Of a DNA stretch of 33,156 bases, positions 23,435 to 31,175 are shown one piece after another. Positions within the stretch are counted from its first letter, which is position 1. Each line of letters starts with the position of its first letter. The notes below the pieces were generated by a model that was given only the letters and a program-made list of their open reading frames with translations, had not been told where the DNA came from and ran no database searches. The stretch covers positions 1 to 33,156 of the forward strand of contig JAKIVT010000010.1 of assembly GCA_022750415.1 (NCBI GenBank). The letters run 5' to 3'. Origin of the DNA: Thermoplasmata archaeon (GTDB taxonomy: Archaea; Thermoplasmatota; Thermoplasmata; Lutacidiplasmatales; UBA184). A program made the translations under genes and the position numbers.

Positions 23435-25885
23435 ATGGATCGGCGCCTGCGCTCCCTGCTACGCCTGAGCCTCGTCGTCGCGGCGGCGTTCCTCGGGCTC
23501 GGCGGTGTGCTGTCTCCCCTGGGAGCCGCGACGGCCGTGCCGGCGGCGGCCCCCCATCCGACCCCGGTCTGGGCGAGCGAACTACCGTCGGCGCTCTTGG
23601 GGGCGCCCGCTGCCCGCCTAGGTTTCAACGCAGCCATCGCGCAATCGGTTCTCGACGCGGCGCCCGCTTCGGGAACGCTCACCACGGTCCTCACGCTTCG
23701 GCCAAGCAGCCCTTCGTTCTACCTGACACCCGGTCCGGGAACCCGCGCGCTGACCACGTCCGAGGTGGCCGCCGAGTACGGCCTGTCCCCCCTCCAGTAC
23801 TCCGCGCTCGAGTCGTATTTTACCGGCCACGGCATCACCATCCTTCACGCATGGCCTGACCGGTTGTCCCTGACAATCTCGGGTCCGGCCGCCCAGATGG
23901 GGAGCGCGTTCGGTACGTCCGAGAAAAGCGGGCTCTACCAGGGGCGACCCGTCGTGTTCGCCACCTCCCTTCCCACACTCCCCGCGCCGTTCCAGTCCGA
24001 GGTCGCTGCGGTCAGCGGGCTCACGACCGAACCCGGTCGATTCACGCTGCCGTTTCAGGCGCTCCCGGACCCTGCGCTCCCGCTGTCCACGGAGGCGGGT
24101 CCGGCGCAAGGTCGCACCACGCCGACCGTCACTCCGCCGGCGATCCACACGATTTACGGTCTCGACGCGCTGTACAACTATTCCGGGACGAGCCACTGGG
24201 CGACCGGCATCGGCATCGCCCTCGTCCTGTGGGGAGACGGGTACGCTCCCGCGGACCTCCAGACGTTCTACTCGAGCGCGTACCCTTCGGGATTCCCCGC
24301 GCCGGTGCTTCGGTACTTCCCCGTCGATGGGGCCCCGCAACCGTCCGCGGCCGCGCTCAGCGACCCGTCGACCGGTCCCCAGGAGCTGACCCTCGACCTC
24401 GAGTGGGCGGGGAGCGAGGCGCCGGGGGCGACCCTGGACGCTGTCTACGCCCCGGACGGTCCCTCGTCGAACGGGTACTCGCCGACCGACCCCTCGATGG
24501 AGGATGCGCTGAACGAGGCCGTCACCTCGGTCACCGGCGTGCAGGTCCTCTCGATGTCGTTCGGAACCGCCGACGGTACCGACACCGCGTTCCAAGCCGC
24601 GTTCTCGAATTCGTTCCACGAGGCGACGCTCAAGGGGATCACGATCCTCGCCGCGAGCGGCGACACGGGCGGCACCTCCTCCAAGAACTGCCAGGGCAAC
24701 GTCGCCCCCCAATTCCCCGCGAGCTCCCCCCAGGTCGTGGCCGTGGGCGGCACCGCCCCCGTGCTCACCGAGAACGCGCTCGGTGTCGTCAACGGGCTCG
24801 AATCCGAACCCGCCTGGAACCTCTCGGGCGGCGGATTCTCCGCGGACTACCCCGCTCCCTCCTGGCAGCTGGTCGGAAGCGCCGCGGGCCCGATCGGGGC
24901 GAGCGGGATGCGGGGCGAACCGGACGTCGCCGGACCGGCGGCGGACAACGAGTTCTACTTCAACGGACGGGCGGCGTTTGGCGAGGGGACGAGCTTTGCC
25001 ACTCCGATGTGGGCCGGCTTGATCGCCGAAATGGACGCCCTCCGAGGCAATCCTCTCGGCTTCGTGACCCCCCACCTCTATGCCGTCGGCGCCGGGGGAG
25101 GTGGATCCATCGGTGGGGGCCTCGTCGACATCACGCAAGGGGGCAACTGTCTCGGGCCCGCGGGACCCGGATGGGACACCGCGACCGGGTGGGGCTCGCC
25201 TCGGGCGTTGCCGTTGTTCGAGGAGATCGCCGGGACGTACGTCGGCGTCGACCTCGGCGTCTCGCCGCGACCCGTCGCGCCCGGAGCAACCTTGACCGCG
25301 ACGGTGCACGCGTTCAACGCAACGAGCAAACGGGGAATCGGTTCCCTGTCCGTCTTCGTCGAGCTCGACTCGCTGTCGTACAGTGGACCGTGCGGTGGGG
25401 TGCTCGCGACGGCCACCGGACCGACCGATGCGAACGGGTCGTTCACCGTCGGCGTCCCGGTCCCGGGGTGTTACTTCGGCTCGCAGGTCTCGCTGTCCGT
25501 TACCGTCAGCTCGAACGGGTTCTACGGCAGCAACCAGACGACGGTGGCCGTCAATCTCGACGGGATCTCCGGACTGCTGGCCGCCCTGCAACAGTACCCG
25601 TACAACGTCGTGGGGTTCGCGGTCATCATGGTCGCCGCGACCGCCCTTGGGTTGCTCGCGAGTTCCCGGCACAAGCGTCGCCTCGCACGTCGACCCCCCC
25701 CGCGGGTGCCGCCGGGGGCGAAATCGCCCGGTCCCGCTCCCCCTCCTACGAGCGACTCCGTGACGGGACCCCCAGGGCCCGACCCGATGCCGGTGGTCGA
25801 CGCGCCCGGACCGGCCACATCGGGGCCAGTCGCGGAACCCGAGGCGCCTTCGGCGGCGCCGAGCGCGCCGGATTATCCCGTCTAG
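23435..25885 (+). CDS. S53 family peptidase (sedolisin/kumamolisin-like) with C-terminal membrane anchor
   Basis: This 816-residue protein has a signal peptide (LLRLSLVVAAAFLGLGGVL), then a pro-kumamolisin activation domain (about 85-215; VAAEYGLSPLQYSALESYF). The catalytic domain follows (about 225-600), with E317 and D321 in QELTLDLEW, oxyanion D410 in ASGDTG, nucleophile S520 in GTSFATP, and calcium-ligand Asp residues D565 (VDITQGG) and D581 (DTATGWGS). All S53 active residues are present. An Ig-like domain with two cysteines, one membrane helix (VVGFAVIMVAATALGLLA) and a basic, Pro-rich cytosolic tail complete it. It is a surface-tethered endopeptidase, by family active at acidic pH. With the enzyme at the left edge it would supply peptides for DppBCDF. 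Confidence 0.93.
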   Translation: MDRRLRSLLRLSLVVAAAFLGLGGVLSPLGAATAVPAAAPHPTPVWASELPSALLGAPAARLGFNAAIAQSVLDAAPASGTLTTVLTLRPSSPSFYLTPGPGTRALTTSEVAAEYGLSPLQYSALESYFTGHGITILHAWPDRLSLTISGPAAQMGSAFGTSEKSGLYQGRPVVFATSLPTLPAPFQSEVAAVSGLTTEPGRFTLPFQALPDPALPLSTEAGPAQGRTTPTVTPPAIHTIYGLDALYNYSGTSHWATGIGIALVLWGDGYAPADLQTFYSSAYPSGFPAPVLRYFPVDGAPQPSAAALSDPSTGPQELTLDLEWAGSEAPGATLDAVYAPDGPSSNGYSPTDPSMEDALNEAVTSVTGVQVLSMSFGTADGTDTAFQAAFSNSFHEATLKGITILAASGDTGGTSSKNCQGNVAPQFPASSPQVVAVGGTAPVLTENALGVVNGLESEPAWNLSGGGFSADYPAPSWQLVGSAAGPIGASGMRGEPDVAGPAADNEFYFNGRAAFGEGTSFATPMWAGLIAEMDALRGNPLGFVTPHLYAVGAGGGGSIGGGLVDITQGGNCLGPAGPGWDTATGWGSPRALPLFEEIAGTYVGVDLGVSPRPVAPGATLTATVHAFNATSKRGIGSLSVFVELDSLSYSGPCGGVLATATGPTDANGSFTVGVPVPGCYFGSQVSLSVTVSSNGFYGSNQTTVAVNLDGISGLLAALQQYPYNVVGFAVIMVAATALGLLASSRHKRRLARRPPPRVPPGAKSPGPAPPPTSDSVTGPPGPDPMPVVDAPGPATSGPVAEPEAPSAAPSAPDYPV

Positions 25886-25928
25886 TCCAACCTGTTCGTG
25901 AGAGACCATGGCCGCCCTCGCCGGCGGC

Positions 25929-25945
25929 GTGGGGCGACGCCCCAC
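25929..25945. terminator. GC-rich hairpin after the S53 peptidase
   Basis: GTGGGGC-GAC-GCCCCAC is a perfect 7-bp stem with a 3-nt loop, 43 nt after the stop and 20 nt before the next TATA box. There is no T-tract. It is probably a 3'-end structure of the peptidase mRNA. Confidence 0.4.
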
Positions 25946-25960
25946 AGGCCCCGCTCCGAG

Positions 25961-25968
25961 GAGTTAAG
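25961..25968 (+). promoter_or_regulatory. TATA-like element, leaderless promoter of the ACT-domain gene
   Basis: GAGTTAAG is the only AT-containing block here. Its centre is about 26 nt before the GTG at 25992, so the message probably starts at that codon. No ribosome-binding site is visible. Confidence 0.45.
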
Positions 25969-25991
25969 CCGCCGCCGCGGGTGGGCGCGAC

Positions 25992-26690
25992 GTGCGGCGC
26001 ACGCCACGCACCGGACCGTCGGCCGCCGACGCCACACGCCAGTACATCGATGAGCATCCGAGCGTCCGCGAGGCCCTTCGCGACGACCTCGTCAACTACA
26101 CGGCGCTCGCGCGGCGGGTCGAGGCGGAGACGGGGGTGACCAGCGAGGAGGCGGTCACGGTCGCCGTCCGGCGCTACCAGCGGGGACTCGCCACGGAGGA
26201 CCCTTCCCTCCAGCGCGTGCGGGCGCTCGTTCGGGAAAGTCGGCTTGAGGTCCATGCGCGGGTCGCGATCGTCCGGCTCCACGACGATTGGGATGTCGTC
26301 GACGCCCTGCTGGCCCTCGGCCGCCGACTCCTCGACGAGGCCGGTGGACGCCGGCTGTTCGAGATCATCATCGGCGGCCGGGCGATCACGGTCCTCTGCG
26401 AAGAATCCCTCCTCGCCGAGATCCGACCGGCGATCCCGGCGAAGCTCCTGATGGGCACGGAGCGGGGCCTCGCCGTCCTCGCGTTCCGGAGCCGGCCGGA
26501 GGTCGCCGAGATCCCCGGCGTGCTCACGTACATGGCGGAGGCGCTGTTCCGCTCCGGGATCAACTGCCTCGAGACCGTCAGCGTGCACACCGATTCGCTG
26601 TTCGTCTTCCGCGACAAGGACGCCATTCGGGCGTACCAGGTCCTCTCCACCCTCGTGCCATCGCCGGCCGGTGCGCCTCCCGCGCACTAG
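25992..26690 (+). CDS. ACT-domain protein, predicted regulator of amino acid metabolism
   Basis: The product is 232 residues from a GTG at 25992. The N-terminal half (about 15-75) is helical and looks like a DNA-binding or dimerisation segment (YIDEHPSVREALRDDLVNYTALARRV...SEEAVTVAVRRY). The C-terminal half has two ACT-like repeats: about 85-155 (RLEVHARVAIVRLHDD) and about 160-225 (ERGLAVLAFRSRPEVAEIPGVLTYMAEALFRSGINCLETVSVHTD). The arrangement matches archaeal proteins annotated as predicted amino-acid-metabolism regulators (COG2150 type). Being 122 nt upstream of argC on the same strand, it may sense an amino acid and control the arg genes; this is inference. A hairpin separates the two. 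Confidence 0.75.
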   Translation: MRRTPRTGPSAADATRQYIDEHPSVREALRDDLVNYTALARRVEAETGVTSEEAVTVAVRRYQRGLATEDPSLQRVRALVRESRLEVHARVAIVRLHDDWDVVDALLALGRRLLDEAGGRRLFEIIIGGRAITVLCEESLLAEIRPAIPAKLLMGTERGLAVLAFRSRPEVAEIPGVLTYMAEALFRSGINCLETVSVHTDSLFVFRDKDAIRAYQVLSTLVPSPAGAPPAH

Positions 26691-26726
26691 TAGGCCGAGA
26701 GGCCCGGCGTCTCGGGCGAGTCGCAA

Positions 26727-26757
26727 GGGGGACACGTCGGAGAACCCGACGACCCCC
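26727..26757 (+). terminator. Two-part hairpin between the ACT-domain gene and argC
   Basis: GGGGG/CCCCC closes a second perfect stem CGTCGG/CCGACG with a 5-nt AGAAC loop; a small internal loop (ACA against A) separates them. It lies 36 nt after the ACT gene stop and upstream of the argC TATA. It is best read as a 3'-end structure, though it could attenuate read-through into the arg operon. Confidence 0.45.
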
Positions 26758-26770
26758 AGAGGACACCAGT

Positions 26771-26779
26771 CTCAATATC
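26771..26779 (+). promoter_or_regulatory. Possible TATA box of the arg operon
   Basis: CTCAATATC lies about 38 nt before the argC ATG, giving a predicted leader of about 11 nt. It is the only AT-rich block in the gap. Confidence 0.45.
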
Positions 26780-26812
26780 GCGGGGTCGGATGCGCCGCTA
26801 CTCCCGACACCG

Positions 26813-27829
26813 ATGGCGAAGGCGGCGGTGGTCGGCGCGAACGGGTATCTCGGCGGCGAATTGCTTCGACTTCTTTCGTACCATCCCCAGATCGAGCTGA
26901 CGGCCGCGGTCTCGCGAAGCCAAGCCGGGAAGACCGTCGGCGAAGTGGCGCCGAACACCGAGCGGTTCTCCGACCTCGTCCTGGAGGCGGAGCCCGACGG
27001 GATCGACGTCGACGTCGCGTTCCTGGCCCAAGGGGCCGGCGAGGCGATGAAAGTCGTGCCGTCCCTCCTCGAGCGCGGGATCCGGGTCGTCGACCTCGGG
27101 CCCGATTACCGGCTTCCCGACCCGGCAGAGTACGCGCGGGTCTACGGTCGCGAGCACACCGACCCCGGCCACCTCGCTGAGGCGGCGTACGGACTTCCGG
27201 AATTGTTCGGAGACAGCGTCCGACGCGCGCGACTCGTCGCCAACCCCGGCTGCTATCCAACCGCGACACTGCTCGCCGTCGCCCCGCTCGCGCAAGCCGG
27301 AGAGATTGCGGGACGGGTCGTCGTCGACGCGAAGAGCGGGACGTCCGGCTCGGGCGCCCAGCCGACCTCCAGCTCGCACCATCCCGAGGCCGCGCTGACC
27401 GTGACACCGTACGGTACGCCGGATCACCGGCACGCCCCGGAGATGGCCGCGGCGCTCGCCCGTCTGGGAGGGACGGCCGAGGTCCCGCTCGTGTTCGTGC
27501 CCCACCTCGTTCCCTTGGTCCGCGGGATCCTCTGCTCGATCTACGCCTCCCCGGTCGCTGGGGTGGACGCTGGACGTTGGCCGTCGCTGTTCGAGTCCCG
27601 GTACTCCGGCTCGAAATTCGTCCGCGTCGGGGGCGTGCCGAAGCTCCCTTGGGCCCAAGGCACGAACCGGTGCTACCTCTCGGTCCAGTTTGCCGGCGGC
27701 TCGCCGGTCGTCTTCAGCGCCATCGACAATCTCGGGAAGGGCGGGGCCGCCCAGGCGATCCAGAACGCGAACGTGATGCTCGGGCTCGACGAAACGTCGG
27801 GACTGCTCCACCCGGGCTTCGGAGTCTAA
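26813..27829 (+). CDS. argC: N-acetyl-gamma-glutamyl-phosphate reductase
   Basis: The product is 338 residues from the ATG at 26813. The ORF-track start at 26288 lies inside the ACT gene in another frame and is rejected. The NADP site VVGANGYLGGELLRLL is at 6-21. The catalytic cysteine is C147 in VANPGCYPTA. The substrate-binding region includes SGTSGSGAQPTSSSHH, DHRHAPEM and HLVPLVRGIL. It reduces N-acetylglutamyl phosphate to the semialdehyde in arginine synthesis. The related lysine enzyme LysY cannot be fully separated by eye, but the argJ, argB, argG and argH neighbours and lack of a lysW support ArgC. The stop is 3 nt before argJ. Confidence 0.92.
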   Translation: MAKAAVVGANGYLGGELLRLLSYHPQIELTAAVSRSQAGKTVGEVAPNTERFSDLVLEAEPDGIDVDVAFLAQGAGEAMKVVPSLLERGIRVVDLGPDYRLPDPAEYARVYGREHTDPGHLAEAAYGLPELFGDSVRRARLVANPGCYPTATLLAVAPLAQAGEIAGRVVVDAKSGTSGSGAQPTSSSHHPEAALTVTPYGTPDHRHAPEMAAALARLGGTAEVPLVFVPHLVPLVRGILCSIYASPVAGVDAGRWPSLFESRYSGSKFVRVGGVPKLPWAQGTNRCYLSVQFAGGSPVVFSAIDNLGKGGAAQAIQNANVMLGLDETSGLLHPGFGV

Positions 27830-27832
27830 CCG

Positions 27833-29077
27833 ATGTTGCGGGTTGCCGGAGGGATCACCGCGCCCCGCGGGTTCCACGCCGCGGGCGTGGCGAGTGGCGT
27901 GAAGCGGAGCGGACGGGCCGACCTCTCGGTCGTCCTCTCCGATCTCCCGTGCGTGGCCGCCGGAGTGTTCACGACGAACCGGGTTCGCGCGGCCCCCGTC
28001 GTGTTGGGGGCCCAACGACTCGACCGGTCCCCGTCGGGGATCCGCGGGATCCTGACGGTCTCCGGCGTGGCCAACGCTCTCACCGGGCCGGAAGGGATTG
28101 ACGACAACCTGCGACTCCTCACGGCCGCGGAGACCGAACTGGGACTTCCGGAAGGCTCGCTCCTGCCCGCGTGCACCGGCGTGATCGGACCGCGGCTCCC
28201 GATGGACCGGGTCGTCGCCGCCCTTCCGCAGCTCAAGACCGCTCTCGCCGGAGCGGGAGACGGCGCCGAACGAGCGGCCCACGCGATCCTCACCACGGAC
28301 ACTCGGGCGAAGGTCGCCTCGGTCCGGGCCCGCCTCTCCGATGGGACCGTCGTCCGCGTTGGGGGGATGGCGAAGGGAAGCGGGATGATCGCGCCGCGCC
28401 TCGCCCCCGTCCACGCCACTACGCTCGCGTTCCTGACGACGGATGCCAGGGCCCGGCCAGGCCCGCTCGGTCGCCTCCTGGCCCGGGAGACGGATTCGAC
28501 CTTCAACATGCTCAGCGTCGACGGCGACACGAGCACCAACGACACCGTGTACCTCCTCGCGAACGGGGCGGCGGGAGGGGCTAACGCCGATGACGACCCG
28601 GCCTTCGCGACCGCCGTTCATGCGGTGCTCGAGTCGCTCGCCCGCCAGGTCGCTCGGGACGGGGAGGGCGCGACGAAGCTCCTCACGGTCCACGTCGTCG
28701 GAGCGCGGACGATCGAGGACGCCCGAGCCGCCGCGAGGGCCGTCGTCGGCTCCACGCTCGTCAAGGCGGCCCTCTTCGGCGCCGACCCGAACGTCGGACG
28801 GATTGCGTGCGCGCTCGGCTACTCCGGGGCCCGCCTCGACCCGGACCGGATGGACGTGTCGATCACCCGCCCCCGACAATCGGTCCCCCTCATCGTCCAA
28901 GGGCGCCCGGCGCCCTCCCTCGAGAACGGGGGCGGGAGCCGGGTGCGCGACCTGCTGCGGCAGCTCGACGAAGTTCCCCTCGAGGTGCGCTTGCACGAGG
29001 GCCGGGCGAGCGCCACCGCCTGGGGCTGCGACCTATCCTACGCGTACGTGCAGATCAACGCCGCGTACCGGACGTGA
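27833..29077 (+). CDS. argJ: Glutamate N-acetyltransferase / ornithine acetyltransferase
   Basis: This 414-residue protein is the usual ArgJ length. Motifs: GVFTTNRVRAAPV (45-56), oxyanion region CTGVIG (114-119), ILTTDTRAK (152-160), KGSGMIAP (181-188), the self-cleavage site before T196 in ATTLAFLTTDA, and the terminal YVQINAAYRT. ArgJ cleaves itself and uses the new N-terminal Thr to move acetyl from N-acetylornithine to glutamate, which recycles the acetyl group. The loop between the KGSGMIAP proline and the nucleophile is 4 residues longer than the common PNMAT form. It cannot be told from sequence whether it also makes acetylglutamate from acetyl-CoA. It sits between argC (3-nt gap) and argB (2-nt gap). 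Confidence 0.93.
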   Translation: MLRVAGGITAPRGFHAAGVASGVKRSGRADLSVVLSDLPCVAAGVFTTNRVRAAPVVLGAQRLDRSPSGIRGILTVSGVANALTGPEGIDDNLRLLTAAETELGLPEGSLLPACTGVIGPRLPMDRVVAALPQLKTALAGAGDGAERAAHAILTTDTRAKVASVRARLSDGTVVRVGGMAKGSGMIAPRLAPVHATTLAFLTTDARARPGPLGRLLARETDSTFNMLSVDGDTSTNDTVYLLANGAAGGANADDDPAFATAVHAVLESLARQVARDGEGATKLLTVHVVGARTIEDARAAARAVVGSTLVKAALFGADPNVGRIACALGYSGARLDPDRMDVSITRPRQSVPLIVQGRPAPSLENGGGSRVRDLLRQLDEVPLEVRLHEGRASATAWGCDLSYAYVQINAAYRT

Positions 29078-29079
29078 GC

Positions 29080-29913
29080 ATGGAGCGATCAATCCCTCTC
29101 GTGGTCAAGGTCGGCGGCCGGGAGACCGAGCCCGCCGGGGCCCTCCGGGACGTCGTCGCCTTCGTTCTGCGCGCGCAGCGGAGCGGGCGGGAGGTCGTCG
29201 TCGTCCACGGCGGCGGGGAGGAGGTCACGGCTCGGGCGACCGCGCTCGGCCTTCCGACGACCAAGGTCGGCGGACAGCGGGTGACGGACGCCGCCACCCT
29301 GGAACTGGCCATTGAAGTCTTGGCCGGCCGGGTCAATGGCCGGATCGTCAACGCCCTGACCGATGCCGGAATTCCCGCGGTCGGCCTGACGGGTGTTTCG
29401 GGTCGGCTGCTGCCGGTCAAACCGGCCGGAGACCCGCCGGGGTCGCTCGGATTCGTCGGAGAACCGACGGGAGCTCGGACTCGGATCCTCCGGACCTTGC
29501 TCGACGAAGGGTACACCCCGGTTGTCGCGCCGATCGGGACCGACCATGACGGGGGCGTCTACAACGTGAACGCCGATGTGGCCGCCGCGGCGATCGCCTC
29601 CGCGCTGGGCGCCGAGCTGTTGCTCATCACGGACGTCGATGCAGTCCTCGACGCGACCGGAACCGCGATCCCCTCGGTCCGTCCAAAAGACGTCGACGCC
29701 CTCGTCCACCGCGGGACCATCACCGGCGGCATGATCCCGAAGCTGACCAGCGCCGCCCGGGCCGTTGTCGCGGGCGCTCGTTCGGCCTGGATCGGCTCGG
29801 TGCAGGGGCTCGGGGACGACGGCCCCCGACCGTCCGCCGGGACCCGGATCCTCCCGGGTCGCGCCGTCGCCGTTCCGCTCCTCCCACTGCAACAGCGGGA
29901 GGTCGGACAATGA
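29080..29913 (+). CDS. argB: Acetylglutamate kinase
   Basis: The product is 277 residues from the ATG at 29080. The start at 28807 in the ORF track lies inside argJ and is rejected. It is an amino-acid-kinase fold: VVKVGG (8-13), VVVVHGGGEEV, VTDAATLELAIEVLAGRVNGRIV, AVGLTGVSGRLL, and GGMIPKLTSA near the C-terminus, containing the catalytic Lys. HGGGEEV, without the HGGS...N form, favours ArgB over the lysine-pathway kinase LysZ. It phosphorylates N-acetylglutamate, the step often feedback-inhibited by arginine. No N-terminal regulatory helix is visible, so inhibition may be absent. It overlaps argG by 4 nt (ATGA). Confidence 0.92.
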   Translation: MERSIPLVVKVGGRETEPAGALRDVVAFVLRAQRSGREVVVVHGGGEEVTARATALGLPTTKVGGQRVTDAATLELAIEVLAGRVNGRIVNALTDAGIPAVGLTGVSGRLLPVKPAGDPPGSLGFVGEPTGARTRILRTLLDEGYTPVVAPIGTDHDGGVYNVNADVAAAAIASALGAELLLITDVDAVLDATGTAIPSVRPKDVDALVHRGTITGGMIPKLTSAARAVVAGARSAWIGSVQGLGDDGPRPSAGTRILPGRAVAVPLLPLQQREVGQ

Positions 29914-31175
29914 CGAACGGTTCGACGAAGCGCCATGTGGTCCTCGCCTATTCCGGCGGACTCGACACCTCGGTCGCGATCCGGTGGATCGCGGAGAAGC
30001 ACGACGCCGAGGTGACCGCCCTCTCGGTGGACGTCGGCCAGGAAGGGGAGCTCACCGGCGCTCTCGACCGGGCCAAGCGGAACGGGGCTCGGGATGCGCA
30101 GCTGATCGACGCGAAGGCGACGTTCGTCGAGGAGTACTGCCTCCCCGCCTTGCAGGCCAACGCGCTCTACGAGGGAATCTACCCGCTCTCCACCGCCCTC
30201 GCCCGTCCGTTGATCGCGAAGACCCTCGCCGAGACGGCCGTCGCGACCGGTGCGGACACCGTGGCGCACGGGTGCACCGGGAAGGGGAACGACCAGGTCC
30301 GGTTCGACGTGGCCGTCCATACGCTCGCGCCCTCGCTCCACATCATTGCGCCCGTTCGGGAGTGGAACATGAACCGGGACGACGAGATCGCGTACGCGCG
30401 CACGCACGGCATCGAGGTCCGCACGACGAAGGAATCGCCGTACTCCGTCGACGAGAACCTTTGGGGCCGCTCGATTGAAGGAGGTCGACTGGAGGACGCC
30501 GGCGTCCCCGCCCCCGAGGAGGTGTTCGACTGGACCGGCCACCCCTCGAACTGGCCGGAGTCCCCGGAGCTGGTCGACGTGGAGTTCGTCCAGGGCGTTC
30601 CGGTGGCCGTCGACGGGGTTCGGCTCGACCTCGTCTCGCTCGTGCGCACGATGAACCGGCGCGCCGGGCTGCACGGGGTCGGACGGATCGACCACGTCGA
30701 GGACCGGGTCGTGGGGATCAAATCGCGGGAGACGTACGAGTGCCCGGGCTCGGTGGCCCTCATCACCGCCCACCAAGCGCTCGAGGCGCTCGTCCTCCCG
30801 CGGGACCTCCTCCAATTCAAGGCCTCGGTGGACCGACGGTTCGCCGACCTCGTCTACGACGGGCTTTGGTTCTCGCCGCTCCGCGAGGCTCTGCAGGCGT
30901 TCATCACGTCGACCCAGTCGGTCGTCACCGGCCACGTGACCCTCCGGCTCCACCACGGGAGCTGCCGGGCGGTCGGTCGACGGTCCGAGTACTCCCTGCT
31001 CGCCCACGAGCTCGCGACGTACGGCGCCGACAGTCGGTTCCCCCAGGAGCTGGCCGTCGGCTTCATCCACCTCTACGGGCTTCCCAACCAACTGGCCCAC
31101 GCCCGCGTCGCGGCGGCCCGGGCCGCCATCGAACGGACGCCGGATGCTGCGAGACCGGTTCTCCGCACCGCTTGA
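29910..31175 (+). CDS. argG: Argininosuccinate synthase
   Basis: The product is 421 residues. The PP-loop AYSGGLDTSV (about 13-22) binds ATP. LSVDVGQ, ARPLIAKTLAETA, GCTGKGNDQVRFD, SPYSVDENLWGRSIEGG and GIKSRETYECPG are family hallmarks. It joins citrulline and aspartate using ATP. The ATG overlaps the argB stop and the C-terminus overlaps argH by 32 nt, so argB, argG and argH are coupled. Carbamoyltransferase (argF) and carbamoyl-phosphate synthase genes are not in the window. Confidence 0.96.
   Translation: MTNGSTKRHVVLAYSGGLDTSVAIRWIAEKHDAEVTALSVDVGQEGELTGALDRAKRNGARDAQLIDAKATFVEEYCLPALQANALYEGIYPLSTALARPLIAKTLAETAVATGADTVAHGCTGKGNDQVRFDVAVHTLAPSLHIIAPVREWNMNRDDEIAYARTHGIEVRTTKESPYSVDENLWGRSIEGGRLEDAGVPAPEEVFDWTGHPSNWPESPELVDVEFVQGVPVAVDGVRLDLVSLVRTMNRRAGLHGVGRIDHVEDRVVGIKSRETYECPGSVALITAHQALEALVLPRDLLQFKASVDRRFADLVYDGLWFSPLREALQAFITSTQSVVTGHVTLRLHHGSCRAVGRRSEYSLLAHELATYGADSRFPQELAVGFIHLYGLPNQLAHARVAAARAAIERTPDAARPVLRTA

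Noticed and set aside
23618-25945. 775-residue minus-strand ORF opposite the S53 peptidase
   Set aside because: Antisense shadow; the + strand has every S53 active-site residue in order.
26735-26812. Arginine riboswitch or leader peptide before argC
   Set aside because: Only a simple hairpin lies there, upstream of the TATA-like block, and the predicted leader of about 11 nt is too short for a riboswitch.
26798-28996. 732-residue minus-strand ORF opposite argC and argJ
   Set aside because: Antisense to two well-defined enzymes; composition typical of GC-driven shadows.
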